In this document: positions 27,035-36,385 of the stretch, one piece after another | Layout: every line of letters begins with the position of its first letter | Numbering within the stretch: position 1 is the first letter of the stretch | From: Acidobacteriota bacterium | Lineage (GTDB): Bacteria > Acidobacteriota > Blastocatellia > RBC074 | Length of the DNA stretch: 49,034 nt | NCBI GenBank assembly: GCA_016196035.1 | Contig: JACPYM010000045.1 | Location: 1 to 49,034 of the forward strand | Direction of reading: 5' to 3' | The notes under the pieces: generated by a model | Database searches by the model: none | What the model saw: the letters and a program-made list of their open reading frames with translations, nothing else | What the model was told of the DNA's origin: nothing | Made by a program: the position numbers and the translations under genes

Positions 27035-27778
27035 ATGGCTGAAAAACTCAACCTCATCGAGCATCTCTCTTCCAAAGAAAAGAAACAGGGCTACGTCACC
27101 CAGATGTTCGAGACGATCTCGCCGAAGTACGATTTCATCACCCGCTTTCTGTCCTTCGGCATGGATGGCAACTGGAAGCGCGATCTGATTGAGATGCTGC
27201 AACTCAAAGGGCACGAGCGGGTGCTTGATTTGGCTTGCGGCACGGGCGACATTACCTTTGCCGAAGCGGCGCGCTTGCCACAAGGCGACGCCGTCGGCCT
27301 CGACATCACTAGCGGCATGATCAAAATCGCCAACGAGAAGCGCACGCAAATGGGCGTGAAAAACGTGCGTTTCGATCTGGCCGACATCATGAAAATGCCG
27401 TATCAGAATGCCGAGTTCGATCACGTCACGGCGGGCTATGCGTTGCGCAACGTGCCGGACATCCCTGGCGCATTACTCGAAATCAAGCGCGTGCTCAAAC
27501 CGGGCGGGCGTTTCTTCTCGCTCGATTTTGGCCACCCGCCGGTCAAGCTTTACGACTGGGCCTATATCAATTATCTGATCGTCGTTGGCTCGCTCACAGG
27601 TATTGCGCTGCACGGCGACGCGGATGTGTATCGCTACATCCCCGAATCGCTCAAACGCTATCCGGGGCAGCGTGGCGTGGTGACGCAAATGCAAGACGCG
27701 GGCTTTGTGGATTGCGGCTACAAGCAATTCATGGGCGGCATTATGGCGATCAATTGGGGCACGAAGCCGAGCGCGTAA
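27035..27778 (+). CDS. ubiE: Ubiquinone/menaquinone biosynthesis C-methyltransferase
   Basis: A 247-residue SAM methyltransferase from the ATG at 27035, with GAAGGACGAAG before it. The upstream open frame overlaps mazF and is not used. Motif I is VLDLACGTGDITF. The family signatures YDFITRFLSFGMDGNWKRDLI and NVRFDLADIMKMPYQNAEFDHVTAGYALRNVPD are clear, as is the closing YPGQRGVVTQMQDAGF. It methylates the quinone ring; menG would be the name if the organism makes only menaquinone. No other quinone gene is nearby. Confidence 0.95.
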   Translation: MAEKLNLIEHLSSKEKKQGYVTQMFETISPKYDFITRFLSFGMDGNWKRDLIEMLQLKGHERVLDLACGTGDITFAEAARLPQGDAVGLDITSGMIKIANEKRTQMGVKNVRFDLADIMKMPYQNAEFDHVTAGYALRNVPDIPGALLEIKRVLKPGGRFFSLDFGHPPVKLYDWAYINYLIVVGSLTGIALHGDADVYRYIPESLKRYPGQRGVVTQMQDAGFVDCGYKQFMGGIMAINWGTKPSA

Positions 27779-27790
27779 CACCGAACATTT

Positions 27791-28897
27791 ATGAATAATC
27801 TGGTTGCTTCCAATCTGACGCATCATCCGGGCCGCACCTTTGCCAGTGTCGTTGGCGTGTCGGTCGGCGTGGTGCTGGTCGTGCTGACCGTGGGCTTGGT
27901 GCGCGGCACCTTGCGCGAAGTTGGGCGGCGCGGTGCCAACACCGGCGTCGAACTCTGGTTGCGCGGAGCCGGGCAGGGACTCTCGCTGACTTCGGCGGAT
28001 ATGAATATCCCGCTGGCCGAGGTCGAGAAAGTGCGTGCCGTGCTGGGTGTCGCTTATGCCATGCCGGTGGGCCAAAGTCTGGAAATGGGTGGCAGTACGG
28101 GGCTGGGGATTCGCACCCTCGAAGGCATCAATTTTGATGAATTTGCCGCAGCCACTCAATTGCACATCATTGCCGGGCAGTCTTTGCCCGCGCGCGGCAA
28201 TGTCGCCGTCATTGATTTCAAAGAGGCTGAGAGCAAGAAACTGAAAGTCGGCGATAAGATCACCGCTTTGCAGGGCCGTGAACTGACCATCGTTGGGATT
28301 TACGAACCGGAAATGGGCGCGCGTGTCAAAGTGCCGCTCGCTACCATGCAGGAGGCCTTAACGACCGGCGACAAATGTTCGATGATCTATATCAAATGCG
28401 CCAACCCCGCTGAACAGGAAGCTGTCGCCCAACGCTTGGACGCCTTATTCCCCGATTATCGCGTAATCTTCACGCGCGAATTGCCGCAGTTGTTTGCCAC
28501 CGGGTTCAGCGGCTTCAATGTGTTTTTGAATGTCGTTGCGGGACTCGCGACGGTCATCAGCCTGCTGGTCATTCTCTTGACGATGTATTCGACCGTGACC
28601 GAACGCACGCGCCAGATCGGCATTCTGAAAGCGCTGGGCATGTCCAAAACGGACATCGCCGCTGTGTTTGAAACGGAGGCCTTGTTGATTAGCGCGTTGG
28701 GTGTCCTGCTAGGGCTAGCCATAGCCCTTACCGCGCGTTACTTTCTGGTCAACCAATTGAACTGGAAGATCGAATTGGAAACGGGCTACATCATCTATGC
28801 TTGTTTGGGTGGGTTGTTGAGCGGTGCGCTGGGCGCACTTTATCCAGCGTTGCGTGCCGCGCGGCAAGACCCGGTGGATGCGTTGAGTTACGAATGA
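27791..28897 (+). CDS. FtsX/MacB-type ABC transporter permease
   Basis: A 368-residue protein beginning 12 bp after ubiE. TM1 is at residues about 15-40 (TFASVVGVSVGVVLVVLTVGLV). A large extracytoplasmic MacB_PCD-like domain spans about 45-245. Three C-terminal TM helices follow, with VTERTRQIGILKALGMSKTDI, the cytoplasmic coupling loop of the FtsX family, and the terminal ALYPALRAARQDPVDALSYE. No ATP-binding partner is encoded next to it. It may work with a LolD/MacB-like ATPase from elsewhere in the genome. Confidence 0.92.
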   Translation: MNNLVASNLTHHPGRTFASVVGVSVGVVLVVLTVGLVRGTLREVGRRGANTGVELWLRGAGQGLSLTSADMNIPLAEVEKVRAVLGVAYAMPVGQSLEMGGSTGLGIRTLEGINFDEFAAATQLHIIAGQSLPARGNVAVIDFKEAESKKLKVGDKITALQGRELTIVGIYEPEMGARVKVPLATMQEALTTGDKCSMIYIKCANPAEQEAVAQRLDALFPDYRVIFTRELPQLFATGFSGFNVFLNVVAGLATVISLLVILLTMYSTVTERTRQIGILKALGMSKTDIAAVFETEALLISALGVLLGLAIALTARYFLVNQLNWKIELETGYIIYACLGGLLSGALGALYPALRAARQDPVDALSYE

Positions 28898-28973
28898 GTG
28901 CGCTTGCCGCTGGCTTGATGCGCGGCGTAGACTGCCATTGGCACGAAAGAATCGTAGCTGGAGAAATTCGTTT

Positions 28974-29813
28974 ATGACGACTGCTATCAGTGTGAGGGAA
29001 CTTGAACATCCTTTGCCGCCGCAGGAGACACTGCCGACAATGTACGATCTGCCGTCGGAGGAGCTGGGGCAACTTGGTATGCCAGATTTATTTCACGAAT
29101 GGCAAGCGCGTCTGCTCAGTGAGACCTTTCAGCCGCCCGGTTTTGCGCGCGAAGAAATTTTCACGGCCAGCGATCTCAATCTTTATTATGACGAACAGGG
29201 TAAGAGCCGCAGCCGTTGCAAACGCCCGGATTGGTTCGCCGTGGTCGGCTTGCCCAAAGAGAAATATCCGGGCATGCGGTTCAGTTATGTTGTTTGGGAT
29301 GAGGCAGTGATTCCGCTGATCGTGGCCGAACTGCTTTCGCCAAGCACACAACGGAGTGATCTGGGGCAAGCACCTCGTGACGAGGACAACTCGCCGACGA
29401 AATGGGACGTTTACGAAAAATGGTTGCGCATTCCGTATTACGTCACTTTCAGCCGTTACACGGATGAGGTGCGCAGCTTTCGGCTGAAGAACCAACGCTA
29501 TGAGGAAGTCGCGTTGGAAAACGGCATGCTCTGGGTGGCCGAGGCGCAATTGGGACTGGGCTTGTGGCGCGGGCGCTACCTTGGCGAAGAGCGACTCTGG
29601 TTGCGTTGGCGTGACCGCGCCGGAAATTGGATTCCCACGCCAGCCGAACGTGCCGAACAGGAACGCGCGCGCGCCGAACAGGAACACACGCGCGCCGAAC
29701 AGGAACACGCGCGCGCCGAGCAGGAACGGCTAGCGAAAGAAGCCGCCCAACAACGCGCTCAACTGCTGGCCGCCAAACTGCGCGAGTTGGGCATTGATCC
29801 TGACCAACTCTGA
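28974..29813 (+). CDS. Uma2-family protein with tandem-repeat coiled tail
   Basis: A 279-residue protein from the ATG at 28974 (GGAGAAATTCG before it). The core is a Uma2-type PD-(D/E)XK fold of the kind common in cyanobacteria: RCKRPDWFAVVGLP, VIPLIVAELLSPSTQ, DVYEKWLRIPYYVTFSR. The C-terminal residues about 220-255 consist of four 7-residue units (AEQERAR, AEQEHTR, AEQEHAR, AEQERLA), then a helix ending KLRELGIDPDQL. The tail should form a charged helix or coiled coil. The family's role is not established. It is not closely similar to the other Uma2 gene at 16932. Confidence 0.87.
   Translation: MTTAISVRELEHPLPPQETLPTMYDLPSEELGQLGMPDLFHEWQARLLSETFQPPGFAREEIFTASDLNLYYDEQGKSRSRCKRPDWFAVVGLPKEKYPGMRFSYVVWDEAVIPLIVAELLSPSTQRSDLGQAPRDEDNSPTKWDVYEKWLRIPYYVTFSRYTDEVRSFRLKNQRYEEVALENGMLWVAEAQLGLGLWRGRYLGEERLWLRWRDRAGNWIPTPAERAEQERARAEQEHTRAEQEHARAEQERLAKEAAQQRAQLLAAKLRELGIDPDQL
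29652..29735 (+). repeat. Four 21-bp tandem repeats in the Uma2 tail
   Basis: Four in-frame units start at 29652, 29673, 29694 and 29715; the first reads gccgaacaggaacgcgcgcg plus one base. Differences are few, and the fourth is the most diverged. Such repeats change copy number easily. Confidence 0.9.
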
Positions 29814-29840
29814 ACACTTCAGCCACGTGACGGTAACGCG

Positions 29841-30833
29841 ATGAAAAAATACTCCCGCTGGCTGGCCTTGCTCTCAGCCCTGGGCGGACTCGCCCTTTTC
29901 CTTTACGTCATCAAGCAAACCGGCTTTGGCGAAATTCTGGCACGGGTGCGCGCGTTGGGTGCAGGGTTTCTGCTGATCCTGGCGATCTCATCAACACGGT
30001 ATCTCTCGCGCAGTTTCGCTTGGCTGTTTTGCATGACGCCTGATGAACGCAAGGTCGGCGTGTCGAATCTGCTGCGCGCGCGGCTGGCCGGTGAGGCCGT
30101 CGGCGATCTGACCTTTGGGCCGGTCGTGGCAGAGCCGCTGCGACTGGTGGCGCTGGGCGACAAGCTGGCGTTGCGGTCGGGCCTGTCTTCGCTGACGGTC
30201 GAAAACCTGGCTTACACGGTGTCGAGTTGTTTGGTCGTCGTCGCGGGCGCAACCATGCTGCTAGCCAATTTTGGATTGGATGAATCGTTGCGCGGTGCCG
30301 TAGTGCTGGCGTTGGCCCTGGTCGTGATGCTGGGGGGCGCGTCGGTGCTGGCGATTGCCCAGCGTTGGAAGCTCGGTTCGTCAGCGCTGGCGTTGGCGGC
30401 TGACTTGGTTGTGCGCAAGGCTGCGCCACGCGCCTGGGTAGAAAAACAACTTGATGAATTGCGCCTATTGGAAGATTACGCCTTCGACTTTTACGCCAAA
30501 CGCAGACGCGATTTTTTGCTGGTCGGCTTGTGCGAAGCCTTCTTTCACCTCGGCGGGATTGCCGAAATCTTCACGACGATGCGCCTGATCGGCTACGAAC
30601 TGACGCTGGTGACGGCTTTCATGCTCGAATCCATCAACCGGGCGCTGAACATCGCCTTCATCTTCGTGCCCGCATTGGTGGGTGTGGACGAAGCCGGAAC
30701 GGGCCTCGTTACCGAAGCGCTGGGCTTTGGCCGACCGGCGGGCGTGGCGTTGGCGATCATTCGCAAGATTCGCATGTTCTGCTGGATTGGCGTCGGCCTA
30801 TTGCTGCTGGCCGCAAGCCGGAGAAAGCCCTGA
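29841..30833 (+). CDS. Lysylphosphatidylglycerol synthase-like transmembrane protein (UPF0104/AglD type)
   Basis: A 330-residue polytopic membrane protein. Hydrophobic segments start at residues about 8-24 and 39-55, with more near 120-140, 150-170, 215-235, 245-275 and 300-325. The pattern matches the N-terminal integral-membrane domain of MprF-like lysyl-PG synthases, but no cytosolic aminoacyl-transferase domain follows. A role in membrane-lipid or polysaccharide precursor handling is likely but unproven. It lies 27 bp after the Uma2 gene. Confidence 0.85.
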   Translation: MKKYSRWLALLSALGGLALFLYVIKQTGFGEILARVRALGAGFLLILAISSTRYLSRSFAWLFCMTPDERKVGVSNLLRARLAGEAVGDLTFGPVVAEPLRLVALGDKLALRSGLSSLTVENLAYTVSSCLVVVAGATMLLANFGLDESLRGAVVLALALVVMLGGASVLAIAQRWKLGSSALALAADLVVRKAAPRAWVEKQLDELRLLEDYAFDFYAKRRRDFLLVGLCEAFFHLGGIAEIFTTMRLIGYELTLVTAFMLESINRALNIAFIFVPALVGVDEAGTGLVTEALGFGRPAGVALAIIRKIRMFCWIGVGLLLLAASRRKP

Positions 30834-31039
30834 GAAAATGATGCGGCGGCTGATCGTTAATGCCGCGCGTGAAACGGAGTTGCACCTGCTGATAGACCCT
30901 GAAATCCGCGCTTTTGTGACCGCGCAAAACATCGCATTGATCCACTTCGGCCAATTGAAACCCGCGTTTTGACAAGCCTCCGTGATGCCTCGTACACTGC
31001 CCATTCCTTACTAGACAATCGAATTTTACCGAGAACTAC

Positions 31040-31783
31040 ATGGCTTTAGAACATACAGATTCCAAGCGCCCTTTCATCGGCATCACCACGCGGCTGAATC
31101 TCGCCGAGAGCACGTTTTATTTGCGGCGTTACTATGCCGAAGCCATCGAAGCCACAGGCGGCGTGCCGCTTTACATCCCTTTGATTCCCAATCGCGAATA
31201 TCTGGGCGCGCTGGTCGAACGGCTGGACGGCTTGCTGCTTTCCGGCAGCAACAGCGACGTTGACCCGGCGCAATATGGCGAAGAGCCGCATCCGCGCCTG
31301 GGGCCGGTCATCCCTGAACGCGATAGCGTGGATTTGCTGCTGTTGGATTTGGCCGAAAAGCGCAAACTGCCGGTGCTGGGGATTTGCTTCGGCATGCAAT
31401 CGCTGAATGTTTCGCGCGGCGGCTCACTCTTCCAGGACATTGATTCGCAGGTGCCCAACGTGCTCAAACACGAACAGGGTATGCCGGTGGATCGCCCTTC
31501 GCATTACCTCAAGCTGGAAGGTGATTCATTGCTGGCGCACCTGGCGGGCGGCAAAACTATCCGCGTCAACAGCACGCATCATCAGGCCGTCAAAGAAGTC
31601 GGGCGTGATTTGCGCGTGATTGCGACCTCCTCCGACGAGGTCATCGAAGCCATCACCGATACGCGGCCCGACCGCTTCGTGCTGGGCGTGCAATGGCATC
31701 CCGAAATCGGCTGGGAGCGCGATCAGTTTTCGCACGCGATCTTTGCGCGCTTTGTCGAAGCGGCAGGCAAAAGCAAGCAGTAA
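31040..31783 (+). CDS. Class I glutamine amidotransferase-like hydrolase (gamma-glutamyl-GABA hydrolase/PuuD family)
   Basis: A 247-residue protein of the peptidase C26 group. The nucleophile is C116 in [12 protein letters not shown], and the His-Glu pair is H220-E222 in VQWHPE. The N-terminal [10 protein letters not shown] and [17 protein letters not shown] are typical of PuuD-like proteins. These enzymes hydrolyse gamma-glutamyl amides. The family also includes proteins of other substrate range, so the specific reaction is uncertain. The next gene (MFS transporter) starts 7 bp later, so the two are likely co-transcribed. Confidence 0.92.
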   Translation: MALEHTDSKRPFIGITTRLNLAESTFYLRRYYAEAIEATGGVPLYIPLIPNREYLGALVERLDGLLLSGSNSDVDPAQYGEEPHPRLGPVIPERDSVDLLLLDLAEKRKLPVLGICFGMQSLNVSRGGSLFQDIDSQVPNVLKHEQGMPVDRPSHYLKLEGDSLLAHLAGGKTIRVNSTHHQAVKEVGRDLRVIATSSDEVIEAITDTRPDRFVLGVQWHPEIGWERDQFSHAIFARFVEAAGKSKQ

Positions 31784-31790
31784 TCCGACT

Positions 31791-32993
31791 ATGAACCAAC
31801 GCTCCAAATTCACCATCACCCTGCTTTCCACCGCACATCTCGTGCTCGATTCTTATTCGAGTTTTATCTTTCCGTTGCTGCCGCTGCTGGCCGTCAAGCT
31901 CGCGCTGAAACCGGCGCAGATCGGCATGTTGACGCCGACGCTGATGATTACGTCATCGCTGATGCAGCCGGTTTACGGCATGCTTTCGGATCGCTATCTG
32001 AAACGTTCGATGGCGGTGTTTGGGCCGTTGATCGCGGCAGTCTTTCTCTCCTGCATCGGTTTGGCAACCAGCCTGCCGATGTTGCTGGCGATTGTGATTT
32101 GTGGCGGCATCGGCATTGGCTCGTTCCATCCGCAAGGCGCGGCCATCGTTGCGCGCGCGGCGGCGGCGGAGGGCGGCAAACATCAGGGCATGGTGATGTC
32201 GGTATTCTCTTCGACGGGCACAGTCGGCTATGCATTGGGGCCGCTGATCATTGCCTTGGTCGTGAGTCGCTTTGGCCTGGAACATAGCTGGTACACGTTG
32301 GGCTGGGGCTTGCTGATGTGGGCGCTGATGTTCAAATACTGCCCGCCGCTTGAACAGGTCACGCGCCACGCCGATGCGCCTTCGCTGCGCATGGCTTTGC
32401 GAGCGGTGTGGGTGCCGCTGACGCTGTTGTATTTCGCCGTTGTGCTGCGTTCGGCGGTCTCAGTCAGCGTGCAAACCTTCCTGCCCTTCGCCTTGAAAGA
32501 CAGCGGCCTGACGACCACGCAAGTCAGTTGGGTGCTGGCCGGATTTCTTTTCTTTGGCGGCTTGGGCGGATTCTTTGGCGGCGCGTTGGCGGATCGGTTG
32601 GGCGCACGCCGCGTGTCGCTGGTGTCAATGTTGCTGGCGACACCGTTGTTGCTGGCGGCATTTTCGGCAGCCGGCCCGGCACGGTATGGGTTGTTGCTGG
32701 CGGGCGGCACGCTATTGAATTTGCCGATTCCGATCAGCGTCGTGATGGCGCAACGCTTGGTGCCGGGCGGCGCGAGCACGGTCTCGGCCTTAGTGATGGG
32801 CTTTGCCTGGGGTGCGGGCGCTTTGCTGGCGCCGGTCACGGGTTATTTGAGTGAACATGTTGGCTTCATACAAGCGTTGACGGTGATGAGCACGCTGCCG
32901 CTGGTTTCAGCGCTTTTGCTTTGGTTTTATCCGAAAGATGCAGCGCGCGCCGTTGCGTCCCAGGCACAAGAAGCATTAGCAATGGGTGATTGA
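31791..32993 (+). CDS. MFS transporter, fosmidomycin-resistance-like
   Basis: A 400-residue protein from the ATG at 31791. About 12 TM segments fit the major facilitator fold. The first repeat holds [22 protein letters not shown] and the A-motif-like [11 protein letters not shown]; the second holds [13 protein letters not shown]. The [15 protein letters not shown] segment is common in the Fsr subgroup. The substrate is not predictable. It starts 7 bp after the amidotransferase-like gene. Confidence 0.92.
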   Translation: MNQRSKFTITLLSTAHLVLDSYSSFIFPLLPLLAVKLALKPAQIGMLTPTLMITSSLMQPVYGMLSDRYLKRSMAVFGPLIAAVFLSCIGLATSLPMLLAIVICGGIGIGSFHPQGAAIVARAAAAEGGKHQGMVMSVFSSTGTVGYALGPLIIALVVSRFGLEHSWYTLGWGLLMWALMFKYCPPLEQVTRHADAPSLRMALRAVWVPLTLLYFAVVLRSAVSVSVQTFLPFALKDSGLTTTQVSWVLAGFLFFGGLGGFFGGALADRLGARRVSLVSMLLATPLLLAAFSAAGPARYGLLLAGGTLLNLPIPISVVMAQRLVPGGASTVSALVMGFAWGAGALLAPVTGYLSEHVGFIQALTVMSTLPLVSALLLWFYPKDAARAVASQAQEALAMGD

Positions 32994-33025
32994 ATTTAGA
33001 ATTTGAGATTTGAGATTGAGTAACT

Positions 33026-34273
33026 ATGTTTTGGAGACGAAAAAAAAGTAGCGATTTCATTTCGCTAGGATTGAACGATTACACGCCGTCAGCCGAGCCG
33101 CTCGCGGAACCTGTGGTGGAATCTGTGGCAGAAGCGGCGGCGCTTCCGCCAGTTGCGTCAATACCGGTTATTGCTGGACTCGAGGATGAAGTAGGCGAAC
33201 CGACAATACGGGTTGAACCGACGATCGTCGCGCCGGTTTTGGTGAAGCCCGTAGCTGTCGTTCCGGTTGTGCCGCATGTGGAGATTGTTCCAACCGCGCC
33301 GCTCGCCACGCCAGCGCCTAATGAGATTGAAGAGGAAGAGCGCGGCTTCTTCCAGCGCTTTCGCAAAGCCGTCAGTGCCACGCGCGAGAATCTGACCACG
33401 CGGCTGGAAGATGTCGTCAAAGGCAAGAAAGAAATTGACGCCGCGACGCTCGACGAGTTGGAAGAGGCGCTGATCGGCGCGGACATCGGCATTCAAACCA
33501 CGCTCGAAATCCTGGACGACGTGCGGCAAAAGGTCGCGCGTCACGCGCTCAGCGATGCTGACGAACTCAAGCGCGTCATCAAACAGCACTTGCTCGACAT
33601 TCTCGAACGCGCCGCCAAATCTCGCGGCGTCGCCGCCGAAACCGCCGTGCCCGATGATGTGCGTCCCTACGTGCTGATGGTCGTCGGCGTCAACGGCGTC
33701 GGCAAAACCACCACCATCGGCAAACTGGCCCAACGCATCAAGGCCGAAGGCAATGACGTGCTGATCTGCGCTGCCGACACCTTCCGCGCTGCCGCTTCGG
33801 ATCAACTGGCGATCTGGGCCGACCGCGCGGGCGTGCCGCTGATTCAACAGAAACAAGGCACCGACCCGGCGGCGGTTTTGTTCGATTCGTTGAAAGCCGC
33901 CAAGGCGCGCAATGCCGACGTGCTGATCGTGGATACCGCAGGACGGCTGCACAACAAATCGAACCTGATGGCCGAACTGGAAAAGATGAAGCGCGTGGCG
34001 GGCAAGGAAGTGAAAGGCGCACCGCACGAAACTCTGTTGGTTGTAGACGCAGTGACCGGGCAGAACGGTTTGAGCCAGGCGCGCGAATTTTTGAAAGCTG
34101 CGCAAGTGACTGGCTTGGTGCTGACCAAACTGGATGGCACAGCCAAAGGCGGCATCGCGGTGGCGATTGCGAAGGAATTAAGTCTGCCGATTCGCTATTG
34201 CGGGATTGGCGAGCAGGCGGATGATTTGGTAGTTTTTGACGCGCGCGCGTATGTGGATGGCCTGTTCGAATAG
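33026..34273 (+). CDS. ftsY: Signal recognition particle receptor FtsY
   Basis: A 415-residue protein. The N-terminal residues about 12-105 are a Pro/Val/Glu-rich acidic region, as in many FtsY proteins. The four-helix N domain then leads into the NG GTPase. G1 is GVNGVGKTT at 221-229, [11 protein letters not shown] is near 251, G3 is DTAGR at 303-307 and G4 is TKLD at 367-370. It delivers ribosome-SRP complexes to the Sec translocon. ribD starts 6 bp after its stop codon. Confidence 0.97.
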   Translation: MFWRRKKSSDFISLGLNDYTPSAEPLAEPVVESVAEAAALPPVASIPVIAGLEDEVGEPTIRVEPTIVAPVLVKPVAVVPVVPHVEIVPTAPLATPAPNEIEEEERGFFQRFRKAVSATRENLTTRLEDVVKGKKEIDAATLDELEEALIGADIGIQTTLEILDDVRQKVARHALSDADELKRVIKQHLLDILERAAKSRGVAAETAVPDDVRPYVLMVVGVNGVGKTTTIGKLAQRIKAEGNDVLICAADTFRAAASDQLAIWADRAGVPLIQQKQGTDPAAVLFDSLKAAKARNADVLIVDTAGRLHNKSNLMAELEKMKRVAGKEVKGAPHETLLVVDAVTGQNGLSQAREFLKAAQVTGLVLTKLDGTAKGGIAVAIAKELSLPIRYCGIGEQADDLVVFDARAYVDGLFE

Positions 34274-34279
34274 CAGTCA

Positions 34280-35386
34280 ATGACCGATCCCGATTTCATT
34301 CAGCTCACCTTGGACTTGGCCGCGCAAGGCTCAGGCTTGGTCAGCCCCAATCCGCTCGTCGGTTCGCTCGTCGTTAAAGATGGTGCGATTGTCGGGCGCG
34401 GCTTTCATCGTTACGCCGAATTCAAACACGCCGAAGTCTGGGCGCTCGAAGAAGCAGGCGCGCAGGCCCGAGGCGCGACGGTTTACGTCAACCTCGAACC
34501 TTGTTCGCACCAGGACGCGGACAAACGCACGCCGCCCTGTGTGCAGGCGTTGATTGATGCAGGCGTCAAACGGGTCGTTGCGGCGATGGTTGATCCCAAT
34601 CCGCGCGTGAACGGGCGCGGCTTTGCGCAGTTGCGCGCCGCTGGTATCGAAGTCGAGGTCGGCGTATTGAACGAAGCCGCGCAACGCTTGAACGAGAAGT
34701 TCATCAAATTCGTCACGACCGGGTTGCCGTTCGTGCTGATGAAAACGGCCTGCTCGTTGGATGGCCGCATCGCTACACACACGGGCGAGAGCAAGTGGAT
34801 TACAGGCGAGGCGGCGCGCGCGGCTTCGCAAGCGTTGCGGCACGAGTGCGACGCCATTCTGGTGGGGATCGGCACGGTGCTGGCCGATGATCCGGCGTTG
34901 ACCGACCGCACCGGCTTGCCGCGGCATCGTCCGCTCACCCGCGTGGTGTTGGATTCAAACCTGCGCCTGCCGCTTGAATCACAATTAGTGCAAACCGCGC
35001 GCGTCACGCCGCTCATCGTGTTTACCAGCGCGAACAAAACCGGGCAGCAGGCGCAATTGGTTGCCGCCGGCGTGCAGCTTGTTCGGGTTGCACGCGGCAT
35101 TGATGGTTTGGATTTGCCGCAAGTTCTGCGCGAATTGGGGCAGCGGCAAATCACCAGCTTGATTGTCGAAGGCGGCGCGGACGTGGCGGGTTCGTTTGTG
35201 CAACAACGCCTGCTCGATAAAGCGAGTTTCTTTCTCGCGCCGAAACTGCTCGGCGGGCGCGCCGCTTATCCGGCCATCGGCGGCGCAGGCTTTGCCCGTT
35301 TAGATGACGCCCTGCAACTGTGCGACATCACCATCCAGCAGCACGGCGCGGACCTTGAATTGACCGGCTATCCGATTGCAGATTGA
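34280..35386 (+). CDS. ribD: Bifunctional riboflavin biosynthesis deaminase/reductase RibD
   Basis: A 368-residue protein. The N-terminal CMP-deaminase-like domain has the zinc site HAEVWAL (H50, E52) and [14 protein letters not shown] (C75, C87), with a few extra residues between the two Cys compared with the usual spacing. The C-terminal NADPH reductase domain has [19 protein letters not shown] and [12 protein letters not shown]. It performs the second and third steps of riboflavin synthesis. No other rib gene is adjacent. The last codons and stop lie inside the left arm of the 25-bp inverted repeat. Confidence 0.96.
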   Translation: MTDPDFIQLTLDLAAQGSGLVSPNPLVGSLVVKDGAIVGRGFHRYAEFKHAEVWALEEAGAQARGATVYVNLEPCSHQDADKRTPPCVQALIDAGVKRVVAAMVDPNPRVNGRGFAQLRAAGIEVEVGVLNEAAQRLNEKFIKFVTTGLPFVLMKTACSLDGRIATHTGESKWITGEAARAASQALRHECDAILVGIGTVLADDPALTDRTGLPRHRPLTRVVLDSNLRLPLESQLVQTARVTPLIVFTSANKTGQQAQLVAAGVQLVRVARGIDGLDLPQVLRELGQRQITSLIVEGGADVAGSFVQQRLLDKASFFLAPKLLGGRAAYPAIGGAGFARLDDALQLCDITIQQHGADLELTGYPIAD

Positions 35387-35435
35387 GGATTGCAGATTGC
35401 GGACTGCCCCAATCTGCAATCCTCAATCTGCAATC
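35374..35435. repeat. Perfect 25-bp inverted repeat between ribD and rsmA
   Basis: 35374-35398 is the exact reverse complement of 35411-35435, with a 12-nt loop. The arms are made of gattgcagattg/caatctgcaatc units, and more such units follow to 35455. The ribD stop codon lies in the left arm. The RNA would form a very stable stem just before the rsmA start, where no ribosome binding site is visible. Confidence 0.9.
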
Positions 35436-35461
35436 TCCAATCTCAAATCTGCAATCAAACA

Positions 35462-36286
35462 ATGAAAGCAAAACGCAGCCTCGGACAAAACTTTCTCGTT
35501 GATACGGACTATCAACAACGCATCCTCAATGCCGTGCAACCACGCGCTGGCGAGACAATCATCGAAATTGGCCCTGGACATGGCGCTTTGACGGAAGGGC
35601 TGGTCAACAGCGGCGCAGCAGTGTTGGCCGTCGAATTGGATCAAGAATTGATTCCGGCCTTGCACCATCAATTCGCCGCGCACGAGAACTTTCGCATGCT
35701 GGCTGCCGATGCGTTGAAAGTCGATTTCTGCGTGGCGATTGCGCCTGCGACGTCGGCGCGCGTCGTCGCCAATCTACCCTACAACGTTTCAACGCCGATC
35801 ATTCAACACATGTTGGTGCAGCGTTATTGCCTGCGCGAATTGACCGTGATGTTGCAGCGCGAAGTCGTCGAGCGCATGACGGCTGAACCCGGTGGCAAGG
35901 AATACGGCGTGCTGTCGGTGCTGGTGCAGTTTTATTGCGAGGCCGTGCATCTCTTCGACGTACCGCCGGGGGCCTTCCGCCCGATTCCCAAAGTCTGGTC
36001 GAGTGTGGTGCGCTTGACGGTGCACGAAACCCCAGTGGTTGCGGTGCGCGATGAGGCGTTGTTTATCGAATTGGTCAAAGTGCTGTTTGCCCAGCGCCGC
36101 AAGACGATTTACAACAATTTGCGGGCGGGGCGCGCGCGCCTGGGGCTGGCAGATGAAGCCGCCATCGAGATGGTTTTAAGTGCCGCCCAGCTTGATCCAC
36201 GCCGCCGTGGCGAAACGCTCTCGCTGACAGAAATTGCCGTGTTGGCCGATCAGGTGCCGGCGCACAATCCTAGCCCTGGCTCGTAA
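35462..36286 (+). CDS. rsmA: 16S rRNA dimethyladenosine transferase RsmA (KsgA)
   Basis: A 274-residue protein from the ATG at 35462; the open frame starts earlier inside the repeat region. Motif KRSLGQNFL opens the protein, followed by the SAM site [13 protein letters not shown], then [13 protein letters not shown], the N-L-P-Y catalytic motif. It dimethylates two adjacent adenines near the 3' end of 16S rRNA. There is no clear Shine-Dalgarno before the ATG, which follows the inverted repeat by 26 bp. Confidence 0.97.
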   Translation: MKAKRSLGQNFLVDTDYQQRILNAVQPRAGETIIEIGPGHGALTEGLVNSGAAVLAVELDQELIPALHHQFAAHENFRMLAADALKVDFCVAIAPATSARVVANLPYNVSTPIIQHMLVQRYCLRELTVMLQREVVERMTAEPGGKEYGVLSVLVQFYCEAVHLFDVPPGAFRPIPKVWSSVVRLTVHETPVVAVRDEALFIELVKVLFAQRRKTIYNNLRAGRARLGLADEAAIEMVLSAAQLDPRRRGETLSLTEIAVLADQVPAHNPSPGS

Positions 36287-36385
36287 AATTTCTGTTTCGG
36301 TGGCGCTGCCACCCGTACCCAGCCACGTGCATCTGTTTTATACTGCGCGCCGAGGGAAGCCCAAACCAAATCACAGGAGAACATC

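Noticed and set aside
30838-30972. 44-codon ORF after the LPG-synthase-like gene
   Set aside because: It has two ATG codons but no ribosome binding site, no recognisable domain and no conservation evidence.
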